The notes beneath the pieces are model-generated. The model did not search any database. It had not been told where the DNA came from and saw nothing but the letters and a program-made list of their open reading frames with translations. A stretch of DNA of 64,000 bases from Pseudoxanthomonas yeongjuensis (GTDB lineage: Bacteria; Pseudomonadota; Gammaproteobacteria; Xanthomonadales; Xanthomonadaceae), in assembly GCF_010093345.1 (NCBI RefSeq), contig NZ_PDWT01000009.1:23389-87388 (forward strand), read 5' to 3'. The position numbers and the translations under genes are program-made. Position 1 is the stretch's first letter; every line of letters starts with the position of its first letter. Below are positions 16,805-29,964 of the stretch, piece by piece.

Positions 16805-18058
16805 GTGGTGAATTCCCCACGCGATGACGTCCTGGTGATCGGCGGCGGCGTGATCGGCCTGGCCACCGCGCTGGCGCTGATCGAAGCCGGCCGCGGCGTG
16901 CGCGTGCTCGAAGCCGGCGCCGTCGGCAGCGGCGCCTCGCACGGCAACTGCGGCACGCTCACTCCCAGCCATGCACCGCCCCTGGCCGCGCCGGGCATGG
17001 TCGCGCGGGGCTTGCGCTGGATGTTCACCCCGGACGCGCCGCTGTACCTGAAACCACGACTGGATCCGGCGCTGTGGCGCTGGCTGGCGCATTTCGCCGC
17101 GCGCTGCAACATGAAGGATTGGCGGCAGAGCACGGTTTCGCGTTCGGCGATCCTCGACGACTCGCGTAGCCGGCTCGCCGATTGGGTGGATCGCTATGCG
17201 CTGAGATGCGAATTCGCCGAGGAAGGGCTCGACTACGTATTCCGCGAACAGGCCAACTTCGATCACTACGCACGGGAGTGCGAATTGCTGCGCGAGTTCG
17301 GGATCGCCAGCGAGATCTTCGACGGCGACGCTTACCTGCGCGACGAACCTGCATTGAAAGCTGGGATGGTCGGCGCGGTCCGCTTCCCGGGCGATGCGCG
17401 CCTGCGCCCGGATCGCTATGTGGCCGAACTTGCGAGGGCGGTGCGCGAGCGTGGCGGCGTGATCGAGGAAAATTGCCGGGTCGAATCGCTGCAGGATTCC
17501 GCGGACGGCGCAGTCGCGGGTACCGGCCTCGGTTCCCGCAACGGCAGCGAGGCCGTCATCGCGCTGGGCTCATGGTCGCCACGACTGGCGCGGAGCCTGG
17601 GCCTCGACCTGCCGATCCAGCCGGGCAAGGGCTATTCGATCACCTATTCGCGACCCTCTATCGTGCCGAAACGGCCGATGGTGCTGAAGGATCGCCAGGT
17701 GTGCGTGACGGCCTGGGACAGCGGTTTCCGCCTGGGCAGCACCATGGAATTCTCGGGCTACGACCAGACCCTCAATGCCACGCGCCTGGCCGCGCTGGAG
17801 CGCGGCGCCAGCGAATACCTGCATGAGCCGTTCGGCGCCACGGTGCACGAGCGCTGGTATGGCTGGCGGCCGATGACCTGGGACGACCTGCCGATCCTCG
17901 GGCGGGCGCCGCGCCATCGCCATGTCTGGCTGGCCACCGGCCACGGCATGCTCGGGGTCAGCATGAGCGCGGCGAGCGGGCAGTTGATGGCCGACCTGAT
18001 CACCGATAAAAGTACCGCGATCGATCCGACGCCTTATCGCATGGAGCGTTTCGCATGA
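16805..18058 (+). CDS. FAD-dependent D-amino-acid dehydrogenase-type oxidoreductase
   Basis: 417 residues, DadA/DAO family. The FAD dinucleotide fold is DVLVIGGGVIGLATALALIEAG at the N-terminus, followed by GSGASHGNCGTL, typical of DadA-like enzymes. The C-terminus has GWRPMTWDDLPILGRAPRH and TGHGMLGVSMSAASG, which close the FAD site. It likely deaminates D-amino acids or a related imino acid, passing electrons to the chain. The start is a GTG (16805 or the next codon, 16808) with no clear ribosome site. It overlaps the glutathione reductase gene by four bases. Confidence 0.85.
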   Translation: MVNSPRDDVLVIGGGVIGLATALALIEAGRGVRVLEAGAVGSGASHGNCGTLTPSHAPPLAAPGMVARGLRWMFTPDAPLYLKPRLDPALWRWLAHFAARCNMKDWRQSTVSRSAILDDSRSRLADWVDRYALRCEFAEEGLDYVFREQANFDHYARECELLREFGIASEIFDGDAYLRDEPALKAGMVGAVRFPGDARLRPDRYVAELARAVRERGGVIEENCRVESLQDSADGAVAGTGLGSRNGSEAVIALGSWSPRLARSLGLDLPIQPGKGYSITYSRPSIVPKRPMVLKDRQVCVTAWDSGFRLGSTMEFSGYDQTLNATRLAALERGASEYLHEPFGATVHERWYGWRPMTWDDLPILGRAPRHRHVWLATGHGMLGVSMSAASGQLMADLITDKSTAIDPTPYRMERFA

Positions 18059-19422
18059 GCGCCAGGCAACCCGATTACGACTACGACCTGGTAGTGATCG
18101 GCGGCGGCTCCGGCGGGCTCGCGGGGGCCTTCCGCGCGGCCTCGCATGGCGCACGCGTTGCCTTGCTGGAGCCGGGCGAATTCGGCGGCACCTGCGTCAA
18201 TGTCGGCTGCGTGCCGAAGAAGGCGATGTGGCTGGCGGCCGAATTGTCGCAGCGCATCGACATGGCCTCTCGACTCGGCTTCGACCTGCCGCCGCCGAAG
18301 CTCGACTGGCGCGAATTCATCGTCCATCGCCAGCGCTATATCGCAGGCATCCACGACAGCTATCGCAAGCGCCTCGACGCAGCGGGCATCGTGCACATGC
18401 CGTGTCGCGGACATTTCGTCGATGCGCACACGGTGGAAACACACCAGGGCCTGCGCGTATCCGCTGCGCACGTACTGATCGCGACCGGCGGCAAGCCGAG
18501 GCGTCCCGATATCCCGGGCGCGGAGTTGGGCCTCGTGTCGGATGATTTCTTCAGCCTGTGCGATGCGCCAGGGCGCGTCGCCATCGTCGGCGGCGGCTAT
18601 ATCGCCGTCGAGCTCGCCGGCGTGTTGCAGGCGCTAGGCAGCAAAGTGGAGGTTTTCGTGCGTGGCAGTCGCCTGCTCGATTCGTTCGATGTGGAACTCA
18701 GCGACGAACTCGCGGAAAACCTGCGGCAGCACGGCATCCACTGCCACTTCGCCGATCCGGTGGCCGCGATCGAGCAGGTCGATGAAAAGCGGCTCAGGGT
18801 GGTCGAACACTCCGGCCGGGCCGGCGAACTTTTCGACAGCGTGATCTTCGCCACCGGGCGGGTGCCCAACAGCGATCGGCTCGGGCTGGACGACATCGGC
18901 GTATCCGTCGATGGCGGCGGCTTCGTCGTGGTCGATGCGTTGCAGGACACCAGCTTGGCCAATGTGCACGCGGTCGGCGATGTCTCGAGCCGCCTCGCGC
19001 TCACGCCCGTCGCGATTGCCGCCGCCCGTCGCCTGATGGATCGTCTCTTCGGCGGGCAACCGGAAGCCAGGCTGGATTACCGGGACATCGCCACCGTGGT
19101 GTTCTCGCATCCGCCGCTGGGCATGGTGGGCCTGTGCGAAGCCGAGGCGCGGGAACGCCATGGCGACGCGGTGAAGGTCTACACCACCCGGTTCCGCCCG
19201 ATGCTGCACGCGCTGGCCGATTCGCCGCAGCGCAGCCTGTTCAAGCTGGTGTGCGTAGGCGAGGAGGAGCGCGTGGTCGGCATCCACCTGCTGGGCGAAG
19301 GCGTCGACGAGATGCTGCAGGGGTTCGCGGTGGCGCTGAAGAAAGGCATCACCAAGCGCGACCTGGACGACACCATGGCGATCCACCCGACTTCGGCCGA
19401 GGAAGTGGTGTTGATGCGCTGA
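18055..19422 (+). CDS. gor: glutathione-disulfide reductase
   Basis: 455-residue flavoenzyme that reduces glutathione disulfide with NADPH. It has the FAD motif VVIGGGSGGLAGAFRAA, the redox-active disulfide GGTCVNVGCVPKK, the NADPH fold GGGYIAVELAGVLQALGSK with FVRGSRLLDSFD after it, and the dimer-interface catalytic end DDTMAIHPTSAEEVV. Length and motifs match Gor rather than lipoamide or mercuric reductase. Its start overlaps the upstream oxidoreductase, so they form an operon. A REPIN follows the stop. Confidence 0.95.
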   Translation: MSARQPDYDYDLVVIGGGSGGLAGAFRAASHGARVALLEPGEFGGTCVNVGCVPKKAMWLAAELSQRIDMASRLGFDLPPPKLDWREFIVHRQRYIAGIHDSYRKRLDAAGIVHMPCRGHFVDAHTVETHQGLRVSAAHVLIATGGKPRRPDIPGAELGLVSDDFFSLCDAPGRVAIVGGGYIAVELAGVLQALGSKVEVFVRGSRLLDSFDVELSDELAENLRQHGIHCHFADPVAAIEQVDEKRLRVVEHSGRAGELFDSVIFATGRVPNSDRLGLDDIGVSVDGGGFVVVDALQDTSLANVHAVGDVSSRLALTPVAIAAARRLMDRLFGGQPEARLDYRDIATVVFSHPPLGMVGLCEAEARERHGDAVKVYTTRFRPMLHALADSPQRSLFKLVCVGEEERVVGIHLLGEGVDEMLQGFAVALKKGITKRDLDDTMAIHPTSAEEVVLMR

Positions 19423-19440
19423 AGTCGTGAAGCTGTAGGA

Positions 19441-19508
19441 TTGTGGGAGCGGCGTAAGCCGCGATGGGATATCGAGACATCATTTCGCGGCTTACGCCGC
19501 TCCCACAA
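19441..19508. repeat. REPIN, GTGGGAGCGGCGTAAGCCGCGA type
   Basis: Two inverted 24-base arms (19441-19464 and 19485-19508) enclose a 20-base spacer, with inner palindrome GGCGTAAGCC. It sits between gor and hutG and could act as a read-through barrier. Confidence 0.85.
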
Positions 19509-19540
19509 CCCCCACAACCGGACCTACGTACAATGCGCGG

Positions 19541-20317
19541 ATGGACACCTACACCTTGCACCGCGGCACCGCGCCGCTGTTGATCAGCCTGCCGCACGAC
19601 GGCACCGCTGTTCCCGCCGACATCGCCGCGCGGCTCACCGATTCCGCGCGTAGCGTGCCCGATACCGACTGGCACGTCTCCAGGCTCTACGATTTCGCCC
19701 GCGAACTCGGCGCCTCGATGATCGTGCCGATATATTCGCGTTATGTGATCGACCTGAACCGGCCCGAAGACGACGTGTCGCTGTATCCCGGTCAGAACAC
19801 CACTGGCTTGTGCCCGCATGTGCAATTCAGCGGCGAACCCGTCTATCGCGATGGGCACGATCCCGATGAAACCGAAGTGGCGGAACGGGTCGAACGTTAC
19901 TGGCGCCCGTATCACCGTGCGTTGGCGGGCGAGCTGCAGCGCATCCACGCGCGACATGGCCGCGCCAGACTGTGGGAAGGGCATTCCATCCGCGGCGTGG
20001 TGCCGTTCCTGTTCGAGGGACGATTGCCCGACCTCAACCTGGGCACGTCGGCAGGAGCGAGCTGTTCCCCACCGCTGCAATCGCGCCTGGAATCGGTGCT
20101 GGCGTCGCAGGACGGCTACGACTTCATAGTCAACGGGCGCTTCAAGGGCGGCTACATCACCCGCGAATACGGCGATCCCGCCAAGGGCGTCGATGCCGTG
20201 CAACTGGAAATCAGCCAGCGCATCTACATGGACGAAAGCAGCTTCGAGTGGGACGAAGAAAAGGCCGCGCGCACCCAGGCCGTGCTGCGCGAGCTGATCG
20301 GCCAGATGCTGGCATGA
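19541..20317 (+). CDS. hutG: N-formylglutamate amidohydrolase
   Basis: 258-residue hydrolase of the N-formylglutamate amidohydrolase family, removing formate from N-formylglutamate at the end of one histidine degradation route. Family marks are LLISLPHDGTAVP, DTDWHVSRLYDFA, RYVIDLNRPEDD, WEGHSIRG and GGYITREYGDP. No other hut genes lie nearby, so its substrate may be broader. It overlaps the downstream transporter gene by four bases. Confidence 0.9.
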   Translation: MDTYTLHRGTAPLLISLPHDGTAVPADIAARLTDSARSVPDTDWHVSRLYDFARELGASMIVPIYSRYVIDLNRPEDDVSLYPGQNTTGLCPHVQFSGEPVYRDGHDPDETEVAERVERYWRPYHRALAGELQRIHARHGRARLWEGHSIRGVVPFLFEGRLPDLNLGTSAGASCSPPLQSRLESVLASQDGYDFIVNGRFKGGYITREYGDPAKGVDAVQLEISQRIYMDESSFEWDEEKAARTQAVLRELIGQMLA

Positions 20318-21276
20318 GCGCGGCGTCCACCGTTCCGGACGAAACCCCGCATGTAGAAACACGACCCGAGCCGCCGACGCGTCCCGGCCATCCCTGGTCG
20401 GGCATCGGCCTGGCCCTGTTCGGCGCCATCGCATTCTCGGGCAAGGCCATCATCGTCAAGCTCGGCTACCGGCTTGGCGCCGACGCCATCACCCTGCTGG
20501 CGTTGCGCATGCTGGTCGCGCTGCCGTTCTTCGCCTTGATGGCATGGTGGGTCAGGCGCGACACGCAACGCTTCCGCCTGCGTGGAGGCGATCGGTGGAA
20601 AGTGGTGGGACTGGGTTTCAGCGGCTATTACCTGGCCAGTTTCCTGGATTTCGCCGGACTGCAGTACATCACCGCGACCCTCGAGCGGTTGATCCTGTAT
20701 CTCACCCCCACGCTGGTCCTGCTGATCGGCGTGGTGCTGTTCCGGCGCAAGCCCGCCGGACGGCAGTTGCTGGCGCTGGCCATCAGCTATCTCGGCGTCG
20801 CCCTGGCCTTCGGCCATGACCTGGAAACCGGTGGCGATGGCATCGCGCTCGGTGGAGTGCTGGTGTTCCTCAGTGCGCTCAGTTACGCCAGCTACCTGGT
20901 CGGCAGCGGGGAAGTGGTGGCACGGGTCGGTGCAGTGCGCCTGACCGCCTATGCCAGCGCCGTGGCGGCCTGCTTCTGCCTGCTGCATTTCATGATCGTG
21001 CGGCCATGGCATTCGTTGTTCGGGCAGCCGGCCGACGTCTACTGGCTGTCGCTGCTCAACGGCACCGTGTGCACCGTATTGCCGGTGCTGGCCACGATGA
21101 TGGCGGTGCAACGGCTGGGGTCGGCGTTGGCCTCGCAGATCGGCATGGTCGGCCCGGTCTCGACCATCGTCATGAGCCTGCTGATCCTCGGCGAACCGAT
21201 GGGCCCCTGGCAGGTCGCAGGCACGGTAATGGTGATGCTGGGCGTGTTCGTGGTGACGCGACCGCGCCCGGGATAA
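20314..21276 (+). CDS. EamA/DMT-family transporter
   Basis: 320-residue inner-membrane protein with about ten hydrophobic segments after a 30-residue soluble N-terminus rich in Pro and Glu. It has the two-repeat EamA plan, with ALFGAIAFSGKAIIVKLGY at the start of repeat one and SLLILGEPMGPWQVAG near the end of repeat two. Translation is coupled to hutG. The substrate is unknown, and the pairing might suggest export of an amino acid or derivative. Only 138 bases separate it from the convergent parE, with no clear terminator. Confidence 0.88.
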   Translation: MSAASTVPDETPHVETRPEPPTRPGHPWSGIGLALFGAIAFSGKAIIVKLGYRLGADAITLLALRMLVALPFFALMAWWVRRDTQRFRLRGGDRWKVVGLGFSGYYLASFLDFAGLQYITATLERLILYLTPTLVLLIGVVLFRRKPAGRQLLALAISYLGVALAFGHDLETGGDGIALGGVLVFLSALSYASYLVGSGEVVARVGAVRLTAYASAVAACFCLLHFMIVRPWHSLFGQPADVYWLSLLNGTVCTVLPVLATMMAVQRLGSALASQIGMVGPVSTIVMSLLILGEPMGPWQVAGTVMVMLGVFVVTRPRPG

Positions 21277-21414
21277 GTCCAGCAGCGAGGTTCCGTGTGC
21301 CGTCGCGACGGCCGGCGATGGCGAGCCACGATCTACACTTCCGCACCACGGGATGCGTTCGGCAGCAAGGCTGTATTTGCCGTCGCCACGGCCGCCGCTG
21401 GTGAATGGCGGATA

Positions 21415-23304
21415 TCAGACTTCCAAGGAAGCCAGATCGCCCTTCAGCTCCAGCCACGCCTTGCGGTCCGAAGCGCGCTTCTTCGCCAGCAGCATGTCCA
21501 TCAGCGAGCGCGTGTCGCCGTCGTCGTCGTTGGTCAGCTGCACCAGCCGGCGGGTGTCCGGATGGATGGTGGATTCGCGCAGCTGCGAGGGGTTCATTTC
21601 GCCCAGGCCCTTGAAGCGGGTGACGTTGACCGCGCCCTTGAGCTTCTCGCGCTCGATCTTCTCCAGCAGCAGGCGTTTTTCTTCCTCGTCCAGCGCGTAG
21701 AACACCTGCTTGCCCACGTCGACGCGGAACAGCGGAGGCATCGCCACGAAGATGTTGCCGGCCTGGACCAGCGCCGGGAAATGCTTGAGGAACAGCGCGG
21801 TCAGCAGCGTCGCGATATGCAGGCCATCGGAATCGGCGTCGGCCAGGATCACCACCTTGCCGTAACGCAGGCCGCCGATGTCGTCCTTGCCCGGGTCGCA
21901 GCCGATGGCGATGGCCAGGTTGTGCACTTCCTCGGAGGCCAGGACCGAAGTGCTGGCGACTTCCCAGGTGTTGAGGATCTTGCCGCGCAACGGCAGGATC
22001 GCCTGGAAATCCTTGTCGCGCGCCTGCTTGGCGCTGCCGCCGGCCGAATCGCCTTCGACCAGGAACAGTTCGGTGCGCGACAGGTCCTGGGAAATGCAGT
22101 CGGCGAGCTTGCCGGGCAGGGCGGGGCCCTGGGTCACCTTCTTGCGCACGATCTGCTTTTCGGTCTTCAGTCGCGCGCTGGCGCGTTCGATCGCCAGCTG
22201 GGCGATGCGTTCGCCGAAATCGGTGTGCTGGTTCAGCCACAGCGAGAACGCGTCGTGCGCGGCGCCTTCGATGAAGCCGGCGGCCTGGCGCGAACTCAGG
22301 CGTTCCTTGGTCTGGCCGCTGAACTGCGGGTCGGTCATCTTCAGCGACAACACGAAGGCCACCCGGTCCCACACGTCTTCCGGCGCCAGCTTCACCCCGC
22401 GCGGCAGCAGGTTGCGGAAATCGCAGAACTCGCGCAGCGCATCGGTCAGGCCGCTGCGCAATCCGTTGACATGGGTGCCGTGCTGCGCGGTGGGGATCAG
22501 GTTGACGTAGCTTTCCTGCACCAGTTCGCCATCGGGAATCCAGGACACGGCCCAGTCCACGATCTCGTTCTGCCGGGACAGCTGGCCTACGAACAATTCC
22601 GGCGGCAGCAGTTCGCGACCCTGCAGTTCGCCCAGCAGGTAATCGCGCAGGCCGTCGCGGTAATGCCATTCGTCGCGCTCGCCGCTGGCCTCGTCGAACA
22701 GCTTCACGGTCAGGCCCGGGCACAGCACCGCCTTGGCCCGCAACAGGTGCTTGAGCGCGCGCAGGTTGTATTTGGGCGTATCGAAATACTTGGGGTCGAC
22801 CCAGAAGCGCAGCCGCGTGCCGGTGTTCTTCTTGCCCACCGTGTTGACCACTTCCAGCTTCGATGCCGCGTCGCCATCGCGGAATTCCATGCGGTATTCG
22901 TTGCCGTCGCGCTTGATGAACAGCTCCACCTTCTTCGACAGCGCATTGACCACGCTGACGCCGACGCCATGCAGGCCGCCGCTGAAGGTGTAGTTGCGGT
23001 TGTTGAACTTGCCGCCCGCATGCAGGCGGGTCAGGATCAGTTCCACGCCCGAAACCTTCTCTTCCGGATGGATGTCCACCGGCATGCCGCGGCCGTCGTC
23101 GCTGACTTCGCAGCTGCCGTCCTTGTACAGGGTCACCTCGATGCCGCTGGCATGGCCGGCGAGGGCCTCGTCCACCGCGTTGTCGATGACTTCCTGGGCC
23201 AGATGGTTGGGGCGGGTAGTGTCGGTGTACATGCCCGGACGGCGTTTGACCGGGTCCAGGCCGGAGAGGACTTCGATGTCGGCGGCGTTGTAGCGGGTAT
23301 TCAT
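21415..23304 (-). CDS. parE: DNA topoisomerase IV subunit B
   Basis: 629-residue ATPase subunit of topoisomerase IV, which decatenates daughter chromosomes. The GHKL ATPase has EVIDNAVDEALAGHA, DDGRGMPVDIH and GGLHGVGVSVVNALS. The TOPRIM domain has FLVEGDSAGGSAKQARD and ILADADSDGLHIATLL. RFKGLGEMNPSQL lies at the C-terminal junction. The length is typical of ParE, and the absence of the GyrB insertion supports ParE. The start at 23304 matches the family N-terminus (MNTRYNAADIEVL); the upstream frame lacks another suitable start. parC is not in the window. Confidence 0.96.
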   Translation of the reverse strand: MNTRYNAADIEVLSGLDPVKRRPGMYTDTTRPNHLAQEVIDNAVDEALAGHASGIEVTLYKDGSCEVSDDGRGMPVDIHPEEKVSGVELILTRLHAGGKFNNRNYTFSGGLHGVGVSVVNALSKKVELFIKRDGNEYRMEFRDGDAASKLEVVNTVGKKNTGTRLRFWVDPKYFDTPKYNLRALKHLLRAKAVLCPGLTVKLFDEASGERDEWHYRDGLRDYLLGELQGRELLPPELFVGQLSRQNEIVDWAVSWIPDGELVQESYVNLIPTAQHGTHVNGLRSGLTDALREFCDFRNLLPRGVKLAPEDVWDRVAFVLSLKMTDPQFSGQTKERLSSRQAAGFIEGAAHDAFSLWLNQHTDFGERIAQLAIERASARLKTEKQIVRKKVTQGPALPGKLADCISQDLSRTELFLVEGDSAGGSAKQARDKDFQAILPLRGKILNTWEVASTSVLASEEVHNLAIAIGCDPGKDDIGGLRYGKVVILADADSDGLHIATLLTALFLKHFPALVQAGNIFVAMPPLFRVDVGKQVFYALDEEEKRLLLEKIEREKLKGAVNVTRFKGLGEMNPSQLRESTIHPDTRRLVQLTNDDDGDTRSLMDMLLAKKRASDRKAWLELKGDLASLEV

Positions 23305-23466
23305 GGGGCGATATTCATGGATTTGGTTGCGATTTCCGGGCGGCGACTGCAGCCCCGAAGTGTGCGGCTTGGGGATTTTTTTTGCACGTTCAGTGGCAGG
23401 TGGGCCGCAGTGGGCTATTTTCCGCGCTGGCCGGTCGCCACGCTGGCCGTACACGGGAGAACCCTG

Positions 23467-23724
23467 ATGAACAAGCGCAACATCCTGATCCTCGGCGTCA
23501 TCGCCAGCGCCGTGCTCGCCGCCACCGCCTGGGCGCAGTCCGGCAAGGCGGACGCCGACAAGGCCTCGTCCAGCAGCCAGAGCGCCGAGCCCCAGTCCGA
23601 CGCCGACAAGAAGGCCCAGCGCCGCGCCAGGAACGAGGCTGCGGCGGCGGCCCGCAAGGCAAAGGGCGAGAACGCCGGCAACTCCGGCAGGGAAGAAGAG
23701 GAAGAGGAGCGCAAGAAGCCCTGA
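23467..23724 (+). CDS. small exported, highly charged hypothetical protein
   Basis: 85 residues. A clean signal peptide (MNKRNILILGVIASAVLAATAWAQ) is followed by a low-complexity mature part: Ser/Asp/Lys-rich, then an Arg/Ala/Lys helix, then six acidic residues and a basic end (EEEEEERKKP). A good ribosome site (GGGAGAACCCTG) precedes the ATG and a terminator follows. The mature part is probably disordered. Function is unknown. It is divergent from parE. Confidence 0.7.
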   Translation: MNKRNILILGVIASAVLAATAWAQSGKADADKASSSSQSAEPQSDADKKAQRRARNEAAAAARKAKGENAGNSGREEEEEERKKP

Positions 23725-23778
23725 TCTTCGGTATTCCCGGCAAGCAACCACGATTTAGGGCGGCTTTTCGCCCACACG

Positions 23779-25574
<1,796 letters not shown>

Positions 25575-25582
25575 GGAGTTCA

Positions 25583-25647
25583 TGTGGGAGGGGCTTCAGC
25601 CCCGACGCTCTTTCCTTCTTCCGGTCGGGGCTGAAGCCCCTCCCACA
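25583..25647. repeat. REPIN inside the pyrG-kdsA interval
   Basis: Two 23-base arms of TGTGGGAGGGGCTTCAGCCC type (25583-25605 and 25625-25647) with a 19-base spacer. The element occupies most of the gap between pyrG and kdsA and ends 15 bases before the kdsA start. A transcript covering both genes would carry a strong hairpin. Confidence 0.88.
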
Positions 25648-25662
25648 AACAAGGTTGCGTGC

Positions 25663-26496
25663 ATGAAACTCTGTGACTTCGAAGTCGGTCTCGATAAGCC
25701 GTTCTTCCTCATCGCCGGTCCCTGCGTCATCGAATCGATGCAGCTGCAACTCGATGTCGCCGGCAAGCTGAAGGAAATCACCGGCCGACTGGGGATCAAC
25801 TTCATCTTCAAGTCCAGTTTCGACAAGGCCAACCGCACCTCCGGCACCAGCTTCCGCGGCCCGGGCGTGGAAGAGGGTCTCAAGGTGCTGGCCGAAGTGA
25901 AGAAGCAGATCGGAGTGCCGGTATTGACCGACGTGCATGAATACACGCCGCTGGAGGAAGTGGCCTCGGTGGTCGATGTGCTGCAGACGCCCGCGTTCCT
26001 GTGCCGGCAGACCGACTTCATCCACAAGGTCGCCAGCGCCGGACGTCCGGTCAACATCAAGAAGGGCCAGTTCCTGTCGCCCTGGGAAATGAAGCACGTC
26101 ACCAACAAGGCCAAGGCCACCGGCAACGAGCAGATCATGGCTTGCGAACGCGGCGCCAGCTTCGGCTACAACAACCTCGTTTCCGACATGCGCTCGCTCA
26201 GCGTGATGCGCGATACCGGCTGCCCGGTGGTGTTCGATGCCACCCATTCAGTGCAGTTGCCCGGTGGCATGGATGGCAAGAGCGGCGGCCAGCGCGAATT
26301 CGTGCCGGTGCTGTCGCGCGCGGCGATGGCGGTCGGCATCGCCGGCATCTTCATGGAAACCCATCCGAAGCCGGAAGAAGCGCTGTCCGATGGCCCGAAT
26401 GCCTGGCCGCTGGGCAAGATGGAGGCGCTGCTGGAAACGCTGATGGCGCTAGATGCAGTCACCAAGAAGAACGGGTTTCTGGAGAGTGCTATCTGA
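25663..26496 (+). CDS. kdsA: 3-deoxy-8-phosphooctulonate (KDO-8-P) synthase
   Basis: 277-residue enzyme condensing arabinose-5-phosphate and PEP to KDO-8-phosphate for lipopolysaccharide. Marks are [45 protein letters not shown] and [14 protein letters not shown]. The Cys in AGPC is the ligand that marks the metal-dependent class; E. coli KdsA has Asn there. The start is chosen at 25663, just after the REPIN, with AAGG nearby. The upstream frame would translate the repeat and is rejected. Confidence 0.96.
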   Translation: MKLCDFEVGLDKPFFLIAGPCVIESMQLQLDVAGKLKEITGRLGINFIFKSSFDKANRTSGTSFRGPGVEEGLKVLAEVKKQIGVPVLTDVHEYTPLEEVASVVDVLQTPAFLCRQTDFIHKVASAGRPVNIKKGQFLSPWEMKHVTNKAKATGNEQIMACERGASFGYNNLVSDMRSLSVMRDTGCPVVFDATHSVQLPGGMDGKSGGQREFVPVLSRAAMAVGIAGIFMETHPKPEEALSDGPNAWPLGKMEALLETLMALDAVTKKNGFLESAI

Positions 26497-26533
26497 TGGA
26501 CGAAGGGTTCAATCTATCTGTCAGGTGGCTTCG

Positions 26534-28314
<1,781 letters not shown>

Positions 28315-28317
28315 ACG

Positions 28318-28662
28318 ATGCGGCGCCTGCTGCTGCCGATGCTGCTGCTGGCCCTGTTGCTGGGTTGGCTGCAGTACCGCCTGTGGTTGGGCGAAGGCAG
28401 CTGGGGCGAGGTGAATGCGTTGCAGAGCCATGTCGCCCAGCAAGAGCATGAGAACCACGGGCTGCAGGAGCGCAACAACGAGCTCGCCGCGGAAGTGGAA
28501 GACCTCAAATCCGGCGAAGCCGCGGTGGAGGAGCGCGCGCGCAGCGAACTGGGCATGATCAAGCCCGGCGAGAAGTTCTACCGGGTGGTCGAATCGCCTT
28601 CGTCCCCTGCGCCGGTGGATGAAGAATCGCGGGCCGGCACGGATACGGAGCCGCAACACTGA
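28318..28662 (+). CDS. ftsB: cell-division protein FtsB
   Basis: 114-residue bitopic membrane protein of the FtsQLB divisome complex. One N-terminal membrane segment ([20 protein letters not shown]) is followed by a periplasmic coiled coil ([22 protein letters not shown]) and the conserved [21 protein letters not shown] block. The tail is Ser/Pro/Glu rich. It overlaps ispD by one base (TGATG), the usual arrangement in gammaproteobacteria. Confidence 0.93.
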   Translation: MRRLLLPMLLLALLLGWLQYRLWLGEGSWGEVNALQSHVAQQEHENHGLQERNNELAAEVEDLKSGEAAVEERARSELGMIKPGEKFYRVVESPSSPAPVDEESRAGTDTEPQH

Positions 28663-29357
28663 TGCCCGGGATCTGGGCGGTGGTGCCTGCCGCCGGGCGC
28701 GGCACGCGCTTCGGCGGCGAAGTGCCGAAACAGTATCTCGCCGCCGCCGGCCAGCCGTTGCTCGCGCATGCGCTGGCTGCGCTGCTGGCGCATCCCGCGA
28801 TTGAGGGGGCGATGGTCGCGATCTCGGACAACGATCCCGACTGGCCGGGCTGGACCTCCTTCCTGGACAAGCCGGTGCTGACCTGCATCGGCGGCGCGAC
28901 GCGTGCGCGTTCGGTGTCCGCGGCACTGGATGCGTTGCCTGCGGAAGTGAAGGCCGATGATTTCGTGCTGGTGCACGATGCGGCCCGGCCCAATCTGGGC
29001 CAGAACGACCTGCAGCAGCTGCTGGAACGCGGCCGCAACGATCCGGTCGGCGCGATCCTGGCCGCGCCGGTGCGCGACACGCTCAAGCGCGCGGGCGATG
29101 ACGGCGGCATCGACGGAACCGAACCGCGCGCGCGCTTGTGGCGCGCGCTGACTCCGCAGCTGTTCCGCCGCCTGCAACTTGCGAAAGCGCTCGAGGAAGC
29201 GGCCAGGGCCGGTGTCGAAGCGACCGACGAATCGATGGCGATGGAATTGCAGGGACTGCGCCCGCTGCTGATCGAAGGCAGCGAGGACAACTTCAAGGTC
29301 ACCACACCGGCCGACCTGGCGCGCTTCGAGTTCATACTCTCCCAACGTTCTCTGTAG
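28662..29357 (+). CDS. ispD: 2-C-methyl-D-erythritol 4-phosphate cytidylyltransferase
   Basis: 231-residue MEP-pathway enzyme joining CTP and MEP. The nucleotide-binding loop is [20 protein letters not shown]; other marks are [27 protein letters not shown] and [26 protein letters not shown] forms the conserved end. Translation is coupled to ftsB. A REPIN separates it from ispF. Confidence 0.94.
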   Translation: MPGIWAVVPAAGRGTRFGGEVPKQYLAAAGQPLLAHALAALLAHPAIEGAMVAISDNDPDWPGWTSFLDKPVLTCIGGATRARSVSAALDALPAEVKADDFVLVHDAARPNLGQNDLQQLLERGRNDPVGAILAAPVRDTLKRAGDDGGIDGTEPRARLWRALTPQLFRRLQLAKALEEAARAGVEATDESMAMELQGLRPLLIEGSEDNFKVTTPADLARFEFILSQRSL

Positions 29358-29436
29358 GAGCGTCCCTTGGGCGCGAGCTCTTCGATCCGCATCCAGGAGC
29401 CCACCGGAGAGCTCGCGCCCATGGGCGCTCCTACAC
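29354..29436. repeat. REPIN between ispD and ispF
   Basis: Inverted arms of 27-28 bases, TGTAGGAGCG...GCGCGAGCTC (29354-29381 and 29410-29436), with inner (C)CC(A/T)TGGGCGC sequence. The left arm touches the ispD stop codon. It separates two genes of the same pathway that often abut. Confidence 0.85.
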
Positions 29437-29469
29437 CGGTTTTCGATGATAACGAGCGGTATTCATTCC

Positions 29470-29964
29470 ATGCAGAAATCCTTGAACATCCGCATCGGCC
29501 AGGGCATCGACGTGCATGCCTTCGGTCCGGGCGACCATCTCATGCTCGGCGGCATCCGCGTGCCGCATGACCAGGGCGTGGAAGCGCACAGCGATGGCGA
29601 CGTGGTCATCCATGCCTTGTGCGACGCCATGCTCGGTGCGCTGGCGCTGGGCGACATCGGCAGGCATTTCCCGCCCTCCGACCCGCAATGGAAAGACGCC
29701 GACAGCCGCGCCTTCCTGCGCCATTGCAACGGTCTGCTCGGTGAACACGGCTGGCGCGTGGGAAATGCCGACATCACCGTGATCTGCGAACGGCCCAAGG
29801 TCGGGCCGCATGCGGAAGCGATGCGCGCACAGCTGGCCGATGACCTGGGCATCGACAGCGGCGACATCGGCATCAAGGCCACCACCAGCGAGAAACTCGG
29901 CTTCACCGGCCGTGGCGAAGGCATCGCCGCGCAGGCGGTGGTGTTGCTGGTTTCCAGGGCGTGA
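29470..29964 (+). CDS. ispF: 2-C-methyl-D-erythritol 2,4-cyclodiphosphate synthase
   Basis: 164-residue zinc enzyme of the MEP pathway. [17 protein letters not shown] gives the first zinc ligands, [21 protein letters not shown] the third, and [18 protein letters not shown] the substrate loop. The C-terminal [21 protein letters not shown] block is diagnostic. I start at 29470; an in-frame ATG at 29446 adds eight residues near the REPIN. The stop overlaps the truD GTG start. Confidence 0.95.
   Translation: MQKSLNIRIGQGIDVHAFGPGDHLMLGGIRVPHDQGVEAHSDGDVVIHALCDAMLGALALGDIGRHFPPSDPQWKDADSRAFLRHCNGLLGEHGWRVGNADITVICERPKVGPHAEAMRAQLADDLGIDSGDIGIKATTSEKLGFTGRGEGIAAQAVVLLVSRA

Noticed and set aside
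21295..23463. Long plus-strand frame antisense to parE
   Set aside because: Shadow frame; only its last 85 codons (from 23467) have signal peptide, ribosome site and terminator and are kept as a gene.
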